From NCBI RefSeq assembly GCF_023159225.1, contig NC_063176.1, positions 11,296,963 to 11,360,962 of the forward strand: 64,000 bases of DNA, read 5' to 3'. Numbering within the stretch: the first letter of the stretch is position 1; each line of letters begins with the position of its first letter. The DNA comes from Perognathus longimembris pacificus (taxonomy: Eukaryota > Chordata > Mammalia > Rodentia > Heteromyidae). Positions 23,946 to 35,425 of the stretch are shown piece by piece. A program made the position numbers and the translations under genes. A model generated the notes under the pieces. The model was not told the origin of the DNA, made no database searches, and saw nothing but the letters and a program-made list of their open reading frames with translations.

Positions 23946-25695
23946 AAGCACCAGTACTAATGAGACAATATAATAATATTACTAATTAAATATTCAAGCT
24001 ACAACATTACATCCAGTGGTCCTGGAAGAGCTCTAGCAGGACTTTTGGGTTTGGGGGTATGTATCTACTTCATTGAAGAGATCATTCTTTAAATACAAAG
24101 GTGCTTCTGTCTGCTACTGGATTCTAGTAGAACCTACATTAGTTAAGAACCTGTTGGGCAAATTTACACTTTAATTTCAATTTTACACTAGGATATTAGT
24201 GTTACTTGATATGTTGATGCATAAAATTGGGGGTTGGCTGTCCATTCTAGTTCAATCATGTCAGGAAATGGACCCCAAACAAGTTGAAAGTGATGAAGCC
24301 TTCCTTCCTTCTAGGAGGACCCAACTTACTAGAAATTCAATAGTACCAAGGTCTCCAACATTAGTCTAGTATCTTGCTCATACAGTCTCAGTGCCATTTT
24401 GAGAAATGACCCAGTGTTCCTACTTCTTTTAATTTAATGATTACATGTTCCTGGTAGGAAGAGAAGCAGTCAAACCCTAAAATTAACAGCAAACCCTAAA
24501 ATTAACTTCAGAAGTCATTATTTAAACCAGAAGAAAAACAAGCTACGGGCATTCAACAAACAATGAATTTTGTTTTAAGTGGAGGCTGGTAGAGCCATAA
24601 GAGTAACTAGGCAAGGACTAAGGTCACAACTCAAGTCGTAGAGATTTTGGCTTTGCAGGCTATGTTCTATTTTTGGAAGATGGGAGGGGGAGAGAGAAGA
24701 AAGAAGGAAGGAAGGAGGGAAGAATGAAGAAATTATAGAACAACTACCTAACTGAAAAACAAAGATAAGAATATTTCTCCTCTTTTCAGAAAAGTATAAA
24801 GAATGAACATTAAAAACCATCCTTGAAAAGGTTCTGAATTTCATTATATCAGACTGTGTTGGAATTTGTCCTTCAGGAGATTGTGATGATAGCAAACACT
24901 GCCAGCAATCAGTACAATCTGACAGCTTGGTGTCAGACCTACAGAGATAGACAGCTAATAGAATTCATGCAAAGAATTAAAAACAGAGAACCATGCAAAA
25001 ACCAATCATTTTCTATAGTGACTTGATGTTGTAAAGATACCATTTGGGAGCCAAAAGTAAAGCCTTAATAGAGAGGAGATCCAAATTTCACTACAGTAAT
25101 CCAGGCAAATCTCTAAGCAAGTAAGCAAATTATCAGAGGAGCTCTGGAGAAGTATATTAGGATATGCTACAATATGTCAACTAACATATCCCACTTGATT
25201 TGGTTTTGGTTTTGGTTTACTTGTTTTTCTATCTCGGAGGAGCAAATTTTTTTGTTTTGTTTTCTAAAACAATTAAAAAGAGATAATGGATATTCAAAGA
25301 AAATGGCAAATATGAATTCTGAAACAAGAAAGAAATAGAGCAACAAATCTATTTGTGGGAGGATCTGGCTGTTACACTTAATGGGAAGGTCTTTAAAGCA
25401 GGCATTCCAAAGGTACTCCAGGAAGTTAAGCAAGCAATGGCTAAATGCAAAAAGGGAGACATACCATTAAGGTTTGATTTAAAGTACAGTACCATTAAAG
25501 AGACAGAAATGGAAAAGAGAGCACATTAAAATTACAGGTTGAAAAGTAGAGCAATTAGAGGAAAATTCCCTAGAGCTGCTCAACAGTAGATGTGGATGCT
25601 GACAGAAGACAGAATTAGTGAGTACAGAAACAGTCTATTGTTGTGATATATCATTATTATACATCACAAAGAATAAGACAAAGAAGTTAAAACAA
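23946..25695. other. intergenic stretch with no gene
   Basis: Unique-looking AT-rich sequence. A short tandem repeat of a 19-bp unit (CAAACCCTAAAATTAAC core, about 24473-24508) and a GA-rich tract near 24680-24725 are the only structure noted. Confidence 0.4.
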
Positions 25696-25699
25696 GGGA

Positions 25700-25940
25700 C
25701 AGCCAGGAACCAATAACTCATGCCTGCCCCCTAGATATTCAGGAAGCTGAGATCTAAGGATCATGGTTCAAAGCCTCCCTGGACAGGAAAGTTTATGAGA
25801 TTTTGATCTTCAATGAATCAACAAAGCACCAAAGTGTTGAGTGGATCAATTTGTAGCACACCAACCTTGAGCAAAACAGCTAAGGGACAGCACCCAGACA
25901 CTGATTTCAAGGCCTTGTAATGGTGCATGCGTGCACGCGT

Positions 25941-25941
<1 letters not shown>
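25700..25941 (+). mobile_element. B1-like/Geo SINE
   Basis: Sense: CTCATGCCTGCCCCCTAGAT, GGAAGCTGAGATCTAAGGAT, CATGGTTCAAAGCCTCCCTG, ACCTTGAGCAAAACAGCTAA, GGGACAGCACCCAGACACTG. The tail has become a GC-containing then (CA)n repeat. Confidence 0.75.

Positions 25942-25976
<35 letters not shown>
25942..25976. repeat. (CA)n microsatellite
   Basis: About 17 CA units extending the 3' tail of the preceding SINE. Confidence 0.95.
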
Positions 25977-25978
<2 letters not shown>

Positions 25979-26639
25979 GAAAAATAACAGAGGTCCAACA
26001 GTTTAGGTAATGTGAAGCAATTTTATCACACCAAAATATACAAAATGAAAGTAACAGTGAAAGTTGGAACAATGACTAACAATGTTTTATTTTATGGAAA
26101 ATATTAATCTTTACATGAAAGAAGCTTAGGAACCTCAAATAATGCAAATACAAGACATTCACACTCAAAGCAGAGGAGAATGGTTAAAAATCTAGTGAGA
26201 AAAGAAAACATCATCATAAATTATTTTTAATTCCAGGAATAGCAATAGGACTAATGGACTAATGGTAGATATGTAGTCCTATATAATAGAGGCTGAAAGA
26301 TAGCTTCATAAAGCTGCAAAATATACTTGTTAGCATAAAATATATATAATAAACAAATGGAATCCACAAACAAAAGACAGTAATAAATTCCCAGAGAATC
26401 TAACTGAATGTAGGATTTGCAAATGTAATTCATAAGAAATTCCCAAAGAAGCTTTCCTAGTCTAAATCTATAAGACCTCAATATTTGAATCTTTATAAAA
26501 AGAGATTACCAGTATACTGTTGTCACTACTGAATCATAAAAGATAATCTATTTATACATGTTTTTACTTGTCTGGTCTTGGACTGTTCTGCTACTACTTA
26601 CATCTCCTGTATACCTAGAATTCCAAGCATCTGGAACTA

Positions 26640-26745
26640 TTCTCAGCTCTTTTGCTAAAATTTTGCTTAGGGTGGCCGCAAGTTGCAAACCTCCCAAATT
26701 CTACCAACTAACTACTTGGGATTACAGGTACAAGCCTCCATGCCT
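26640..26745 (-). mobile_element. possible B1-like fragment
   Basis: CAAACCTCCCAAATTCTACC, ACTTGGGATTACAGGTACAA and GCCTCCATGCC resemble the antisense 5' part of a 7SL-derived SINE. Weak. Confidence 0.35.
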
Positions 26746-26929
26746 TGTCTCTATTAATTGATTTGACAGGAAATTTTATAAATAGTATGCATTTATGTTG
26801 TTATGTACAACATCCAAGTATAATACTTTTTCCAACATTAGAAAAAAATGAAAATGTATAATTTGTAGTGGAATAAAGGACAGAAAAGATCTGACAATCA
26901 AAATCTTCCTTTAACGAAAGAAACATTCA

Positions 26930-27260
26930 AAACTTTCAGCATGTTCAAAAATAACGACAAAAATCTCATACCTGATATTATATTCAGTGGAGAATTGCGG
27001 AGCATTTTTCACCTGAGATCAGAAACAACTCATGGATATTTCAATTCCCCTGAAAAATGCAAGATCATGTACTATCTATGTACATGTATATCATGCAATA
27101 TGTATGATACAAATGAACATATAAATATTCATAATAGCTAATAGTTGGAAATGTTCAAATGTCAGGTGCATGGACAAAGATAGTGGACAAGTACAACATT
27201 GCATACGATTTAAACATCATTTGCTGATGAACAAATGAAGCACTTGTGTGTGCTTTAGTG
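26930..27260 (+). mobile_element. possible ancient L1 fragment
   Basis: ATAATAGCTAATAGTTGGAA followed by CAAATGTCAGGTGCATGGAC resembles the conserved 3' ORF2 segment of old mammalian L1s. Strongly diverged; no intact frame. Confidence 0.35.
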
Positions 27261-27327
27261 AGAATGTGCCTTGAAAATGCTGGCATTGGCTTACTGAAAC
27301 CAATCATACAAGACCATCCCTTGGAAG

Positions 27328-27421
27328 TGCTGCTGTGATTCAGGTGGTAGACCACACAGAGGCTCAGGGCCAGTGCCCAGGCCCTGAGTTCAAGCCTCAG
27401 GACCAAAAAAAAAGAAAAAAA
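27328..27421 (+). mobile_element. Geo monomer without a left half
   Basis: CAGGTGGTAGACCACACAGA, GGCCAGTGCCCAGGCCCTGA and GTTCAAGCCTCAGGACC, then an A-rich tail. The left half is missing, by 5' truncation or because it is a solitary Geo unit. Confidence 0.6.
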
Positions 27422-27816
27422 ATACTATACCCTGTAGGACTTTCATTGATTCACAGTTTTCACAGTAGGCAAATCAATAAAGGAAGAGGATATTGTTTGA
27501 TTGATATACAACTATACAAGTGAGTGCTGATAACAATGGTCTTTCTTTAGGAGTGGCAAAAATATTCTCTATTGATGCATAACAAGACAGGAACCATTCT
27601 CCTAGTACAAAGAATATTCCAAATCTGGAGTTATAGAGACTGTCTGATACTTCTTCAGGCCAAAAGGATAGAATAGAAAAACTATGTCTAGTTTTTGTCA
27701 AAGAGTCAAGATAATTTAACTTGAAGAGGATAACATTTTCAACACATGGTACTGACTAATTAAACAGACAAAAATGAATCTAAACTCTAAAATCTCACAC
27801 AAAGTTTAATTAACTC

Positions 27817-28015
27817 TGGCTGGGAATATGGCCTAGTGGCAAGAGTGCTTGCCTCGTATACATGAAGTCCTGGGTTTGGTTCCCCATCACCACATATATA
27901 GAAAATGGCCAGAAATGGTACTGTGGCTCAAGTGGCAGAGTGCTATAGCCTTAAGCAAAAAGAAGCCAGGGACAGTGCTCAGGCCCTGAGTCCAAGGCCC
28001 AGGACTAGAAAAAAA
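27817..28015 (+). mobile_element. IDL-Geo SINE
   Basis: Sense dimer with poly(A). TSD AAAGTTTAATTAACTC (27801-27816) and AAAGTTTAAGTAACTC (28016-28031), one mismatch. Confidence 0.93.
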
Positions 28016-28189
28016 AAAGTTTAAGTAACTCATGTGTTAATTAAAGATAACATAATAAATATAAACATATACATTAGATAATAAAATACATTGTAAGTGT
28101 ATTTATAGAAATATATTTATAGAAAAATAAAACAGGAGAAAATATTTAAGGTTGAGAATTAGGCACAGAGTTTTTTAACACCTAAACTG

Positions 28190-28990
28190 ACCCAAGAAAG
28201 GAAATGTTAACAAATTGAACTGCACCAAAATTACTTTCTTCTGTGAAAAACTTTAAAATGAAGATTGTAATCACAAACTGTGAGAAAATGTTTTCAAATT
28301 TTACAGACAAGAGGCTTGTAAAGGATGTTTCAAAGAACCCCAAACTTTAATGCTATCAAAACAAATGGTTGAAAAGACATGAGCTGGCATTATATTGAAA
28401 TGCCATGCAAATGAAACACAACATTTGAAAAGATCTTCCACTTCATTAGTTTTCAGAAAAGCACATTAAAAGCTCAATAAGCTTTCAGTATACAGCTATA
28501 AGATGGTCAAATTACAAAATAGTGATAACCTCAAATGTTGGGAAGGACATTCAGAAATGGATTCAAATTGCTATATTGGATATGAAATGGTAGTTACCTC
28601 TGAAAACAAGCAAGAGAGTTGCTTTGAGAAGTAAACACAATTTTCACAAGTTATCTGGGACTTGCAATCTTGGAATGGAGAATGGAGAGCTCCTTAGACA
28701 TAAGAATGATGCTCATTGCAGCTTTAGTTTTTATTGTCAAAAATTATAAACTTTTAAGTGTAATTCAATGTTAGCCTAGCTAAGCAAACAGTTCACATCA
28801 GCATCATGTACTATTCCTAGTGGAGAAGAATAAATTAAGCTCACACAGCTGAGATGCATGTCAAGAAAAATATGCTGAATTATAAAAGGAAAGACATAAT
28901 GCAAAGACATAAGACAAAACTGCAGAATGTCAGGGAGTTGCAGGGGTGGAATTTGGGCATAGCAGAAATATAAGGGTAGTAGACAAGGCT
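28190..28990 (+). mobile_element. ancient L1 fragment
   Basis: GGTTGAAAAGACATGAGCTG, GAAAAGATCTTCCACTTCAT and AGCTATAAGATGGTCAAATT follow the 3' ORF2 block order of old L1s. No frame survives; much more diverged than L1-A to L1-D. Confidence 0.5.
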
Positions 28991-29091
28991 TTTAGGACAG
29001 TACAATTAAATGTACTGTTGATCATGATTACAAATGGCTGAACACAGGAAAAAGCTGAATACAATTACACTATACACATGCATACATCCAT

Positions 29092-29112
29092 GTGCACACA
29101 CACACACACACA
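29092..29112. repeat. short (CA)n repeat
   Basis: About ten CA units. Confidence 0.85.
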
Positions 29113-29612
29113 TCAGTTCATGTGGAACTGTAGAAATCTGAGTTAACTCCATATTTTAAATCTATAGTAATTTCCCAGAGTTTGCAAAAAAACTGTTGTG
29201 AAAGATGGTAATCTTCATGGTGTCCAGGTAAAGATTACCCAGAAACTTACATATTTTAAAATGTTCAGTGAGTTTATTACTATTTCAAATTAAAATATTT
29301 AAAGTTTTGTATTTTTATTAAAATAGAGAAGATATTACTTATATTTTGGCTAAGTGTAGTAAAAGAATTGAACTTACGATTACATAAACTTTATGAGCTA
29401 GACCTTAAAATTCTTTTGTGATTGGAATACTGAAGTATATGTAAACACAATTTTATAATCATGTGTATATAATTTTGTATAAAAATATAGTCATATATTT
29501 ACCTATTGCTTCATGTTTCCTACATTATATATATTCACATATTCATTTTCACATATTTTTCTTATCTATCTCATGATGTATACTACATCTATGTGTATGC
29601 AACACACATACA
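29113..29612. other. intergenic sequence with no recognised feature
   Basis: Very AT-rich; nothing supported. Confidence 0.35.
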
Positions 29613-29630
29613 CACACGAAGAAATTTTTT

Positions 29631-29831
29631 TTTTTTTTTGGCCAGTCCTGGGCCTTGGACTCAGGGACTGAGCACTGTCCCTGGCTTCTTCCCGCTCAAG
29701 GCTAGCACTCTGCCACTTGAGCCACAGCGCCGCTTCTGGCCGTTTTCTGTATATGTGGTGCTGGGGAATCGAACCTAGGGCCTCGTGTATCCGAGGCAGG
29801 CACTCTTGCCACTAGGCTATATCCCCAGCCC
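29631..29831 (-). mobile_element. IDL-Geo SINE, young subfamily
   Basis: Full antisense dimer with the diagnostic set CTTCTTCCCGCTCAAGG, GAACCTAGGGCCTCG, TATCCGAGGCAGG and CTATATCCCCAGCC, shared with the copies at 42870, 59732 and 60094. TSD at 29613-29630 and 29832-29849, one mismatch. Confidence 0.95.
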
Positions 29832-29849
29832 CACATGAAGAAATTTTTT

Positions 29850-30685
29850 AATGAGCTGAATTTTACCTCATCCAATGTTTCAAAATGCCACATTCTTTGG
29901 AAGGAGGGTCATTACTGATGAAGTAAGTTAAACCACTATTGTACTGGAGCAGGGAGGAACTTAAACCAAGATGGCTCATGTTCTCCTGTGGTGGCATTGA
30001 ACCCAAAGCCTAGAACATGCTTTGTAAGCACCCAACCAGCAAATTACAGTTCTAGTCCATCAGTGGTACTCCTATAAGAAGAGATGAATAGACACAGGCA
30101 TACTAGCAGAAGGAGGGTCATGTGTCAAGATGGCAAGTGAAGGTAGTTGCTGCCTGCAAAACTGCTGAAAATTAATTGCTGACCTCTTGCAACTCTAGTG
30201 AGGGGCATGTTGTAGGTGTTTCTTTGCAAGCTTCAAAAGGAGCCCCACCAGGCTAAGACCTTACTACTGAATTTTTAGATTCTACCAGTTATGAGATTAA
30301 TCATCCCCATGGGGTGAAGCCATTAAGTTTGTGTGACTTTGCTAAAGCCTCACTAGAATACCAAGATAATATAAGGAATTATCCAATGAAGAATAGATCA
30401 CTTATAATGAGGATCAACAGACTATCCTTAGAAGAACAGAAACAAAGTCAAGGATTGCTGGGATGTTTAGAGCACTTTAAAATTATTTTAAATGAAATTC
30501 CGCATGGACATTAAATGCCCTTTGTGGGAAGGACATGAAGAAGTATCCAAAAGTTTGATGAGTGGGAGCCATAAAGAAGTAATCTTGGCTTTGCATCTTC
30601 CACTTGCCCTTCATCGAGGAGCACCTGCCTCACCTCCACAAAGACAAAGTCACAGCCGCACTATAAGTGGCTTTTGAACAATTAT
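29850..30685. other. intergenic sequence with no recognised feature
   Basis: Two overlapping open frames of about 60-66 codons (30314-30677) have no recognisable homology. The stretch from 30110 could be old L1 5' sequence or a decayed retrocopy, but I cannot identify it. Confidence 0.3.
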
Positions 30686-30703
30686 AAAGTACTGAGCATC
30701 AAC

Positions 30704-31942
30704 ATTCATGGCCATAAAGGAAATATACATAAAAATATCTCTGAGGGCTGGGAATGTGGCTTAGTGGTAGAGTGCTTGCCTAGCATTCGTGAAGCCCTGG
30801 ATTTGATTCCTCAGTATCACATAAACAGAAATGGCCAGAAATGAAACTAGCTCAAGTGGTACAGTGCTATCCTTGAGCAAAAAGCAGCTCAGGGACAGCT
30901 CCCAGGCCTGAGTTCATCAAGCCCCAGGATTGGCAAAACAAAACAAAACACCACCACCAACAACACACACACACATATACACACAAACACACACACATAC
31001 ACACATCTCTGAGATTCCATCTCACCCTAGTTAGATCTGCCAACATCAAGAATTCAAAAAACAAATGCTGGCAGAAATGTGGGGGGAAAGAAACCCTATT
31101 GCACTGCTGGTGGGAATATAAACTAGTACAACCAATCTGGAAGGCTATTTGGAGTTTCTTCAAGTAGCTAAACATAGGACTTCCCTATAAACCAGCCAGA
31201 CCACTCTTGGGCATCTATCTGAATCATCTTAAGTCAGGATACAGTAATGATACTTGCATATCCATATTTGTTGCTGTACTATTCACAATAGCCAGTTATG
31301 GAAACAGCTCAACAATAGATGAGGGGATCAATAAAACATGGGATTTTATTCATCCATTACAAAGAAGATAAAATCGTTTGCATGAAAAAAGATGGACCTA
31401 GAACTTATCGTGTTAAGTGAGGTAAGCCAAGCTCAGAGAGACAGTGTATATTTTCTCTCACTTGTGGAAGGTAGTTGTAAAATATAACTGGACATGATAA
31501 CCTATATAGGACTCTAGGCATTTACTCACAAATAGTAAGTGTAATGAAAATAGTCTTAGGGTAGGAACCCAAGGTATAGTTTCTCTGAACACTTAAATAT
31601 TACTTGTTAAATAAATTCCAGGAAATGGATACATGGGGTTTTTGTATTGTGTTTTGGAATGGTGGTGTTCTTTTTTGCTTTCGAGTATGTCTGTGGGACA
31701 AAAATAAAAGTTACAGAAAATGAAAGGAAGAAGGGTGAACAACGCAATCATGCTATTCAGTATACATTATGTGAAAAGTGAAATATCAAACTTGGGGGAA
31801 GAGATGGGAGCAAAAATCTGGGGGAATGAAAAGGAAGTGGAGACATTGCCCAATAAAAGAAATGTACTTACTACCTGACTTATGAAATAGTAACCCCTTT
31901 GTGCAATATCTTAGACATAACAATAAAATTGCATTTAAAAGT
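30704..31942 (+). mobile_element. L1 LINE 3' part (L1-C), with nested SINE
   Basis: Sense L1 3' ORF2 remnants (GAGATTCCATCTCACC, CTGGTGGGAATATAAACTAG, TTGGGCATCTATCTGAATC) and a 3' UTR ending ACAATAAAATTGC. It is interrupted by an IDL-Geo SINE at 30746-31004. A diverged TSD is visible: AAAGTACTGAGCATCAAC (30686-30703) and AAAGTGCTGAGTATAAC (31943-31959). Older than L1-A by divergence; ORF2 is fully decayed. Confidence 0.85.
30746..31004 (+). mobile_element. IDL-Geo SINE (older type) nested in L1-C
   Basis: Sense dimer with TAGTGGTAGAGTGCTTGCC and GCTCAAGTGGTACAGTGCTA. The long tail runs from CAAAACAAAACACC into (AC)n. TSD ATCTCTGAG at 30737-30745 and 31005-31013; removing the element restores the L1 reading CTCTGAGATTCCATCTCACC. 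Confidence 0.9.
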
Positions 31943-31973
31943 AAAGTGCTGAGTATAACTGAGTATCTGATTC

Positions 31974-32490
31974 TTTTCTTTTTTTAATTGTTGCTTGTGG
32001 GGCATCACAGCACAGAGGGCCATGGAAAGCAGGAGGAAGTGAGTGGCCCTGGCACTGGACTGGTTTAGGTCGGTTCTGCCTGGGCCAAGCAGACCTGCCA
32101 GTGGCTCCCATCTTTGGGTTTGGGCCTACAAAGCTGGTCAGGCTCAGTGTGGTTTGGTGGTGGGGCTGGGCTTCCATCCTCTTGTCTGTGTGGGGAAGCC
32201 TGGGGGAAACGCGGACCATGCGCACGCGCACATGCGGCCTGTGGGTGGAGAAGGCCGGACCCAGGTGCACCAAGCTGACCTAAGCAGACAAGCAGAGCTA
32301 AGCGAGCTTCCTGCCAGGTGTGGCCCAGGGCATGGGTGTGGGGTGGATGGGCAAGTGTGTGGAAAGAGTGTGCTCCTTTGGGCCCTTCCTGAAGTGGCTT
32401 CGGTGAGGCTGGGCCTCAACCCAGACCTCTAGTCAGTGCCCAGCCTTCAGCTGGGGCTTTCAGTCTTGGCAGGCCCCGGCCTTGGTTGTG
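31974..32490 (-). pseudogene. GC-rich retrocopy of an unidentified transcript
   Basis: A roughly 517-bp block, strikingly GC-rich against AT-rich flanks, bounded by an exact 13-bp direct repeat GAGTATCTGATTC (31961-31973 and 32491-32503). The left edge is T-rich (TTTTCTTTTTTTAATTG), that is, a poly(A) tail on the minus strand. TSD plus tail plus foreign base composition indicate a retrotransposed RNA. Several overlapping open frames exist on both strands but none resembles a known protein. The source may be a 3' UTR or noncoding RNA. Confidence 0.8.
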
Positions 32491-32503
32491 GAGTATCTGA
32501 TTC

Positions 32504-32929
32504 CTAAGTTTCATCTAAATGTAAATGTAAACTACATAGTCAATAGTACTAGAATTTTTAAGACTGGTTTGAAAGGCACTACTTTAGGGGAAAATATTCT
32601 TTCTATCTAGAGGAAGGACGAACATATGATTTCTTATGTGCAGCTTTATTCCTACCACTTCTTAACTCTGCATAATCCAGGAGGAGCTATCAACCCTTTA
32701 GATTGCTTACTTGTCTTTTAAATAGGAAAATTGTAACACTTGAAGGTGCTGATGTTTCTGTATGTTACCTGTTAGTATTAATCTTTGTTTCAAATATTTG
32801 TACTTTCTGCTGTTTTCTGGTGTACTTGTGCTCTCTGTTTCAGTTGGCTCCTACAGATAATATTTTGCCAACACAAATCAAGGTGTAGATTGAGGGGCGG
32901 GAGTATCAGGCTCTCACGGTGCAGGAACT
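32504..32929. other. intergenic sequence with no recognised feature
   Basis: Unique-looking; short chance open frames only. Confidence 0.35.
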
Positions 32930-33033
32930 GTGCTCTTGAGAACCCAAGCTTTCCAGAAGCACCTGATTGAATCATCAGTTTGTGCTCTTGAGAACCCAAG
33001 CTTTCCAGAAGCACCTGATTGGATCATCAGTTT
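32930..33033. repeat. tandem duplication of a 52-bp unit
   Basis: Two head-to-tail copies (32930-32981 and 32982-33033), each containing CTTGAGAACCCAAGCTTTCC. They differ at one base (GATTGAATC against GATTGGATC). The near identity implies a recent event. Confidence 0.95.
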
Positions 33034-33679
33034 TCAGGGGCATAGAAGCTGTTTCTCTTTCTGAGTCTCCCTTTTCTCAAAGGCTGACAAGCCGTGGGTG
33101 GCTGGGAGCCCAGTGACAAGACACATTTGCAGTGGATTTCCTTAGGTGATGGGATTGTATAAAGGAAAACATTTAACAGATCAAATTAGTGTCGGTGCTG
33201 TTGTTCTTTAAAACCAAAGAAACTTTCTCCCCAAATTACCTGTTTACAGAAATAACTGTTTCACCAAGTATTCTCAGAGACCAAGAGGAGTCTAATTGGA
33301 TCTGGCAGAATGTCATTTTCACTAAGAAACTTCCTTGAGATTTCATTCAATTAAATTAATAACTCTATGCCTACTGTGAACCAGAGACTGTGTCCTACCA
33401 GGAAAATAGATGGATGAGAAATTACTGCTGTCCTTAAGAAGTTGTCAATCAAGGGAGAAATAAACAGAACATAAAATATTTTAAAATGTTTAGGTAACTT
33501 TTAACTTCTTTATTTCATTGTTTGTATTTCACAACACTTGTGTGGATCCCTACTTAAAGGTATTATGAGTATGGTTGTTATTATACTTTGTATAGTAACA
33601 TAGTTTCCCATTAATTAACAAATTGTCCTTGGGAAAACAGTGGACATTCCCTGTGTTAGTAATGCAACATTTTGAGGGT
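33034..33679. other. intergenic sequence with no recognised feature
   Basis: No gene or repeat that I can support. Confidence 0.35.
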
Positions 33680-33860
33680 TTTGTGCCATAATTGGGACTT
33701 AATCTCAGGGCCTTAAACTACCACATTGCTACTCACAAACTGGCTACACATATGGGCTATCCCTTCAGTTCAGCCATTGCTGGTCCTTTGGAAGATGGAG
33801 TCTGGCTTTTCTGCCCCATTCTCAGTAGTGAGGCTTACAATCATGAGCCACTGGCACTGA
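33680..33860 (-). mobile_element. B1-like/Geo SINE
   Basis: Antisense and diverged: TGTGCCATAATTGGGACTTA, then AGTGAGGCTTACAATCATGA and GCCACTGGCACTGA, which is the element's 5' end. Confidence 0.6.
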
Positions 33861-34118
33861 TTTTTTGTTGTTGTTGTTGTTGTTGTCAGTCCTGGACCTT
33901 GAACTCAGAGCCTGGGTGCTGTCCCTGAGCCTCTTTGTGCTAAAGGCTAGAGGTCTACCACTTGAACCACAGTGCCACGTCTGGCTTTTTCTTAGTAGTT
34001 TATTGGAGACAAGACTCTCACAGACTTCCCTGCCAGGTCTGGTTTTGAATGACAATAATCAGATCTCAGCCTACTGAGTAGCTAGGATTTCAGGCATGAA
34101 TATTGTTGCCCAGCTACT
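33861..34118 (-). mobile_element. B1-like/Geo SINE inserted at the 5' end of another
   Basis: Antisense with a (TTG)n tail (33866-33886), CAGTCCTGGACCTTGAACTC, the Geo half, then CTCAGCCTACTGAGTAGCTA and AGGATTTCAGGC. ACTGGCACTGAT near 33850 and ACTGGCACCTGAT near 34117 look like a TSD drawn from the 5' end of the neighbouring SINE. Confidence 0.75.
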
Positions 34119-34134
34119 GGCACCTGATCTTCTT

Positions 34135-34985
34135 AGCAGCAAAATTCTATTTTCTGAGCTACACTGATTCTCTAATCTTCAAGTTCTTTTTTTCCTTTCC
34201 TAATACTTACAATTTGACTCTTCCTTACTGCTGGTACCATTTTTCCTTGTGTCAAATGTTCTGCTTCAGTCAATTCCCAGTTCTACTTTCTATAATTTTT
34301 TTCTTCCTTCTTTCCATATAATGTATTACCCATTCTCTCCATTTTAATCTCTGCAGCTCTTCACTCAGTGCACCACACTCCTTAGGGAAAGACCACAGAA
34401 CAGAGATACCCATTAAAAAGTCTCCTGATACTAAGTTAAAACATGGTTAGAGGAAGCACAACATTTCTGAAGCTAGGACGAAGGCTTTTCTTCATAGTTA
34501 CCAATGATGTCTTCATCAAGATTGTCACATTAGTTTCAACCCCAAGCCACTGAGCATCTTCTAGGAACAGCTGGTATATACTAGTTCATTAAAATAATGA
34601 AGCAATAAAATTACTCCCCATTCTACATCAGTCTCGAAGAAATGATAGTACAAATGATTAAATTATTTCATCATGTGTGATAGTAGATTTGTAAGTTTAA
34701 ATTACCAAATTCATATTAAATGACGTTGAATATTACACATAGATTACCTAGAGGAATATTAGCAGGCTGTTGAAAGACATGTGAGTGTGTGACCCTTTTC
34801 TCATTCTGCAGCTTGGAGATCAATGTACAGTGTTTCACCACCCAAGATGCCACAGGTGACAGGTGAGAAATGTGTTTGTACCTGAGGCAATGCCTTCCTA
34901 CTCTGTGAATGTGGGATTTAGGATATTGAGAGGTGCACAGTCTACTTCAGATCCTGCAGTGTGATTTGATGACTCTAGCCTTAGA
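34135..34985. other. intergenic sequence with no recognised feature
   Basis: AT-rich; no supported feature. Confidence 0.35.
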
Positions 34986-35128
34986 CATATATATATATAT
35001 ATATACACACATATATGCATGTATATATAATATATGTATACATATATACATATATACACATATGCATATATGTATATATACATATACACATATATGTACA
35101 TATACACACACACACATATATATATATA
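34986..35128. repeat. (TA)n / (CATA)n low-complexity tract
   Basis: About 140 bp of alternating TA, CATA and CA units. The open frames predicted across it on both strands are low-complexity artefacts. Confidence 0.93.
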
Positions 35129-35425
35129 GCTCGATTTAAAATTTTGGACTTTACTATCCTCTGAAAGTTAAAGTCTTTTAGTACAAATCATCCCTTGAAT
35201 TTTTATCTTTTTCAAGACTATAAAAAGACGATATAATCTTCCCTCTTAAAACCGGGAAGAGGCAGCGAGTCATCTGGCTCAGTCAGCAAGGCATTCACAG
35301 ACACTCGGCAGAGGATTGTATTAACCAACGAAGCTCAGGTTAGGCTTTGTCAACTTTAATCCACTGCGTTTTCAAAGAGCGTCCTAAGTGGCTAATTGTG
35401 CCTAAAATAAAAAGACGGAGCCTGA

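Noticed and set aside
32043..32432. 129-codon open frame and CpG-island-like composition suggesting a promoter or exon
   Set aside because: The whole GC-rich block is bounded by a TSD and a poly(A) tail on the other strand, so it is a retrocopy; open frames on both strands are by-products of high GC.
34898..35139. Open frames rich in Tyr, Ile and His on both strands
   Set aside because: Translation of a TA/CATA low-complexity tract.
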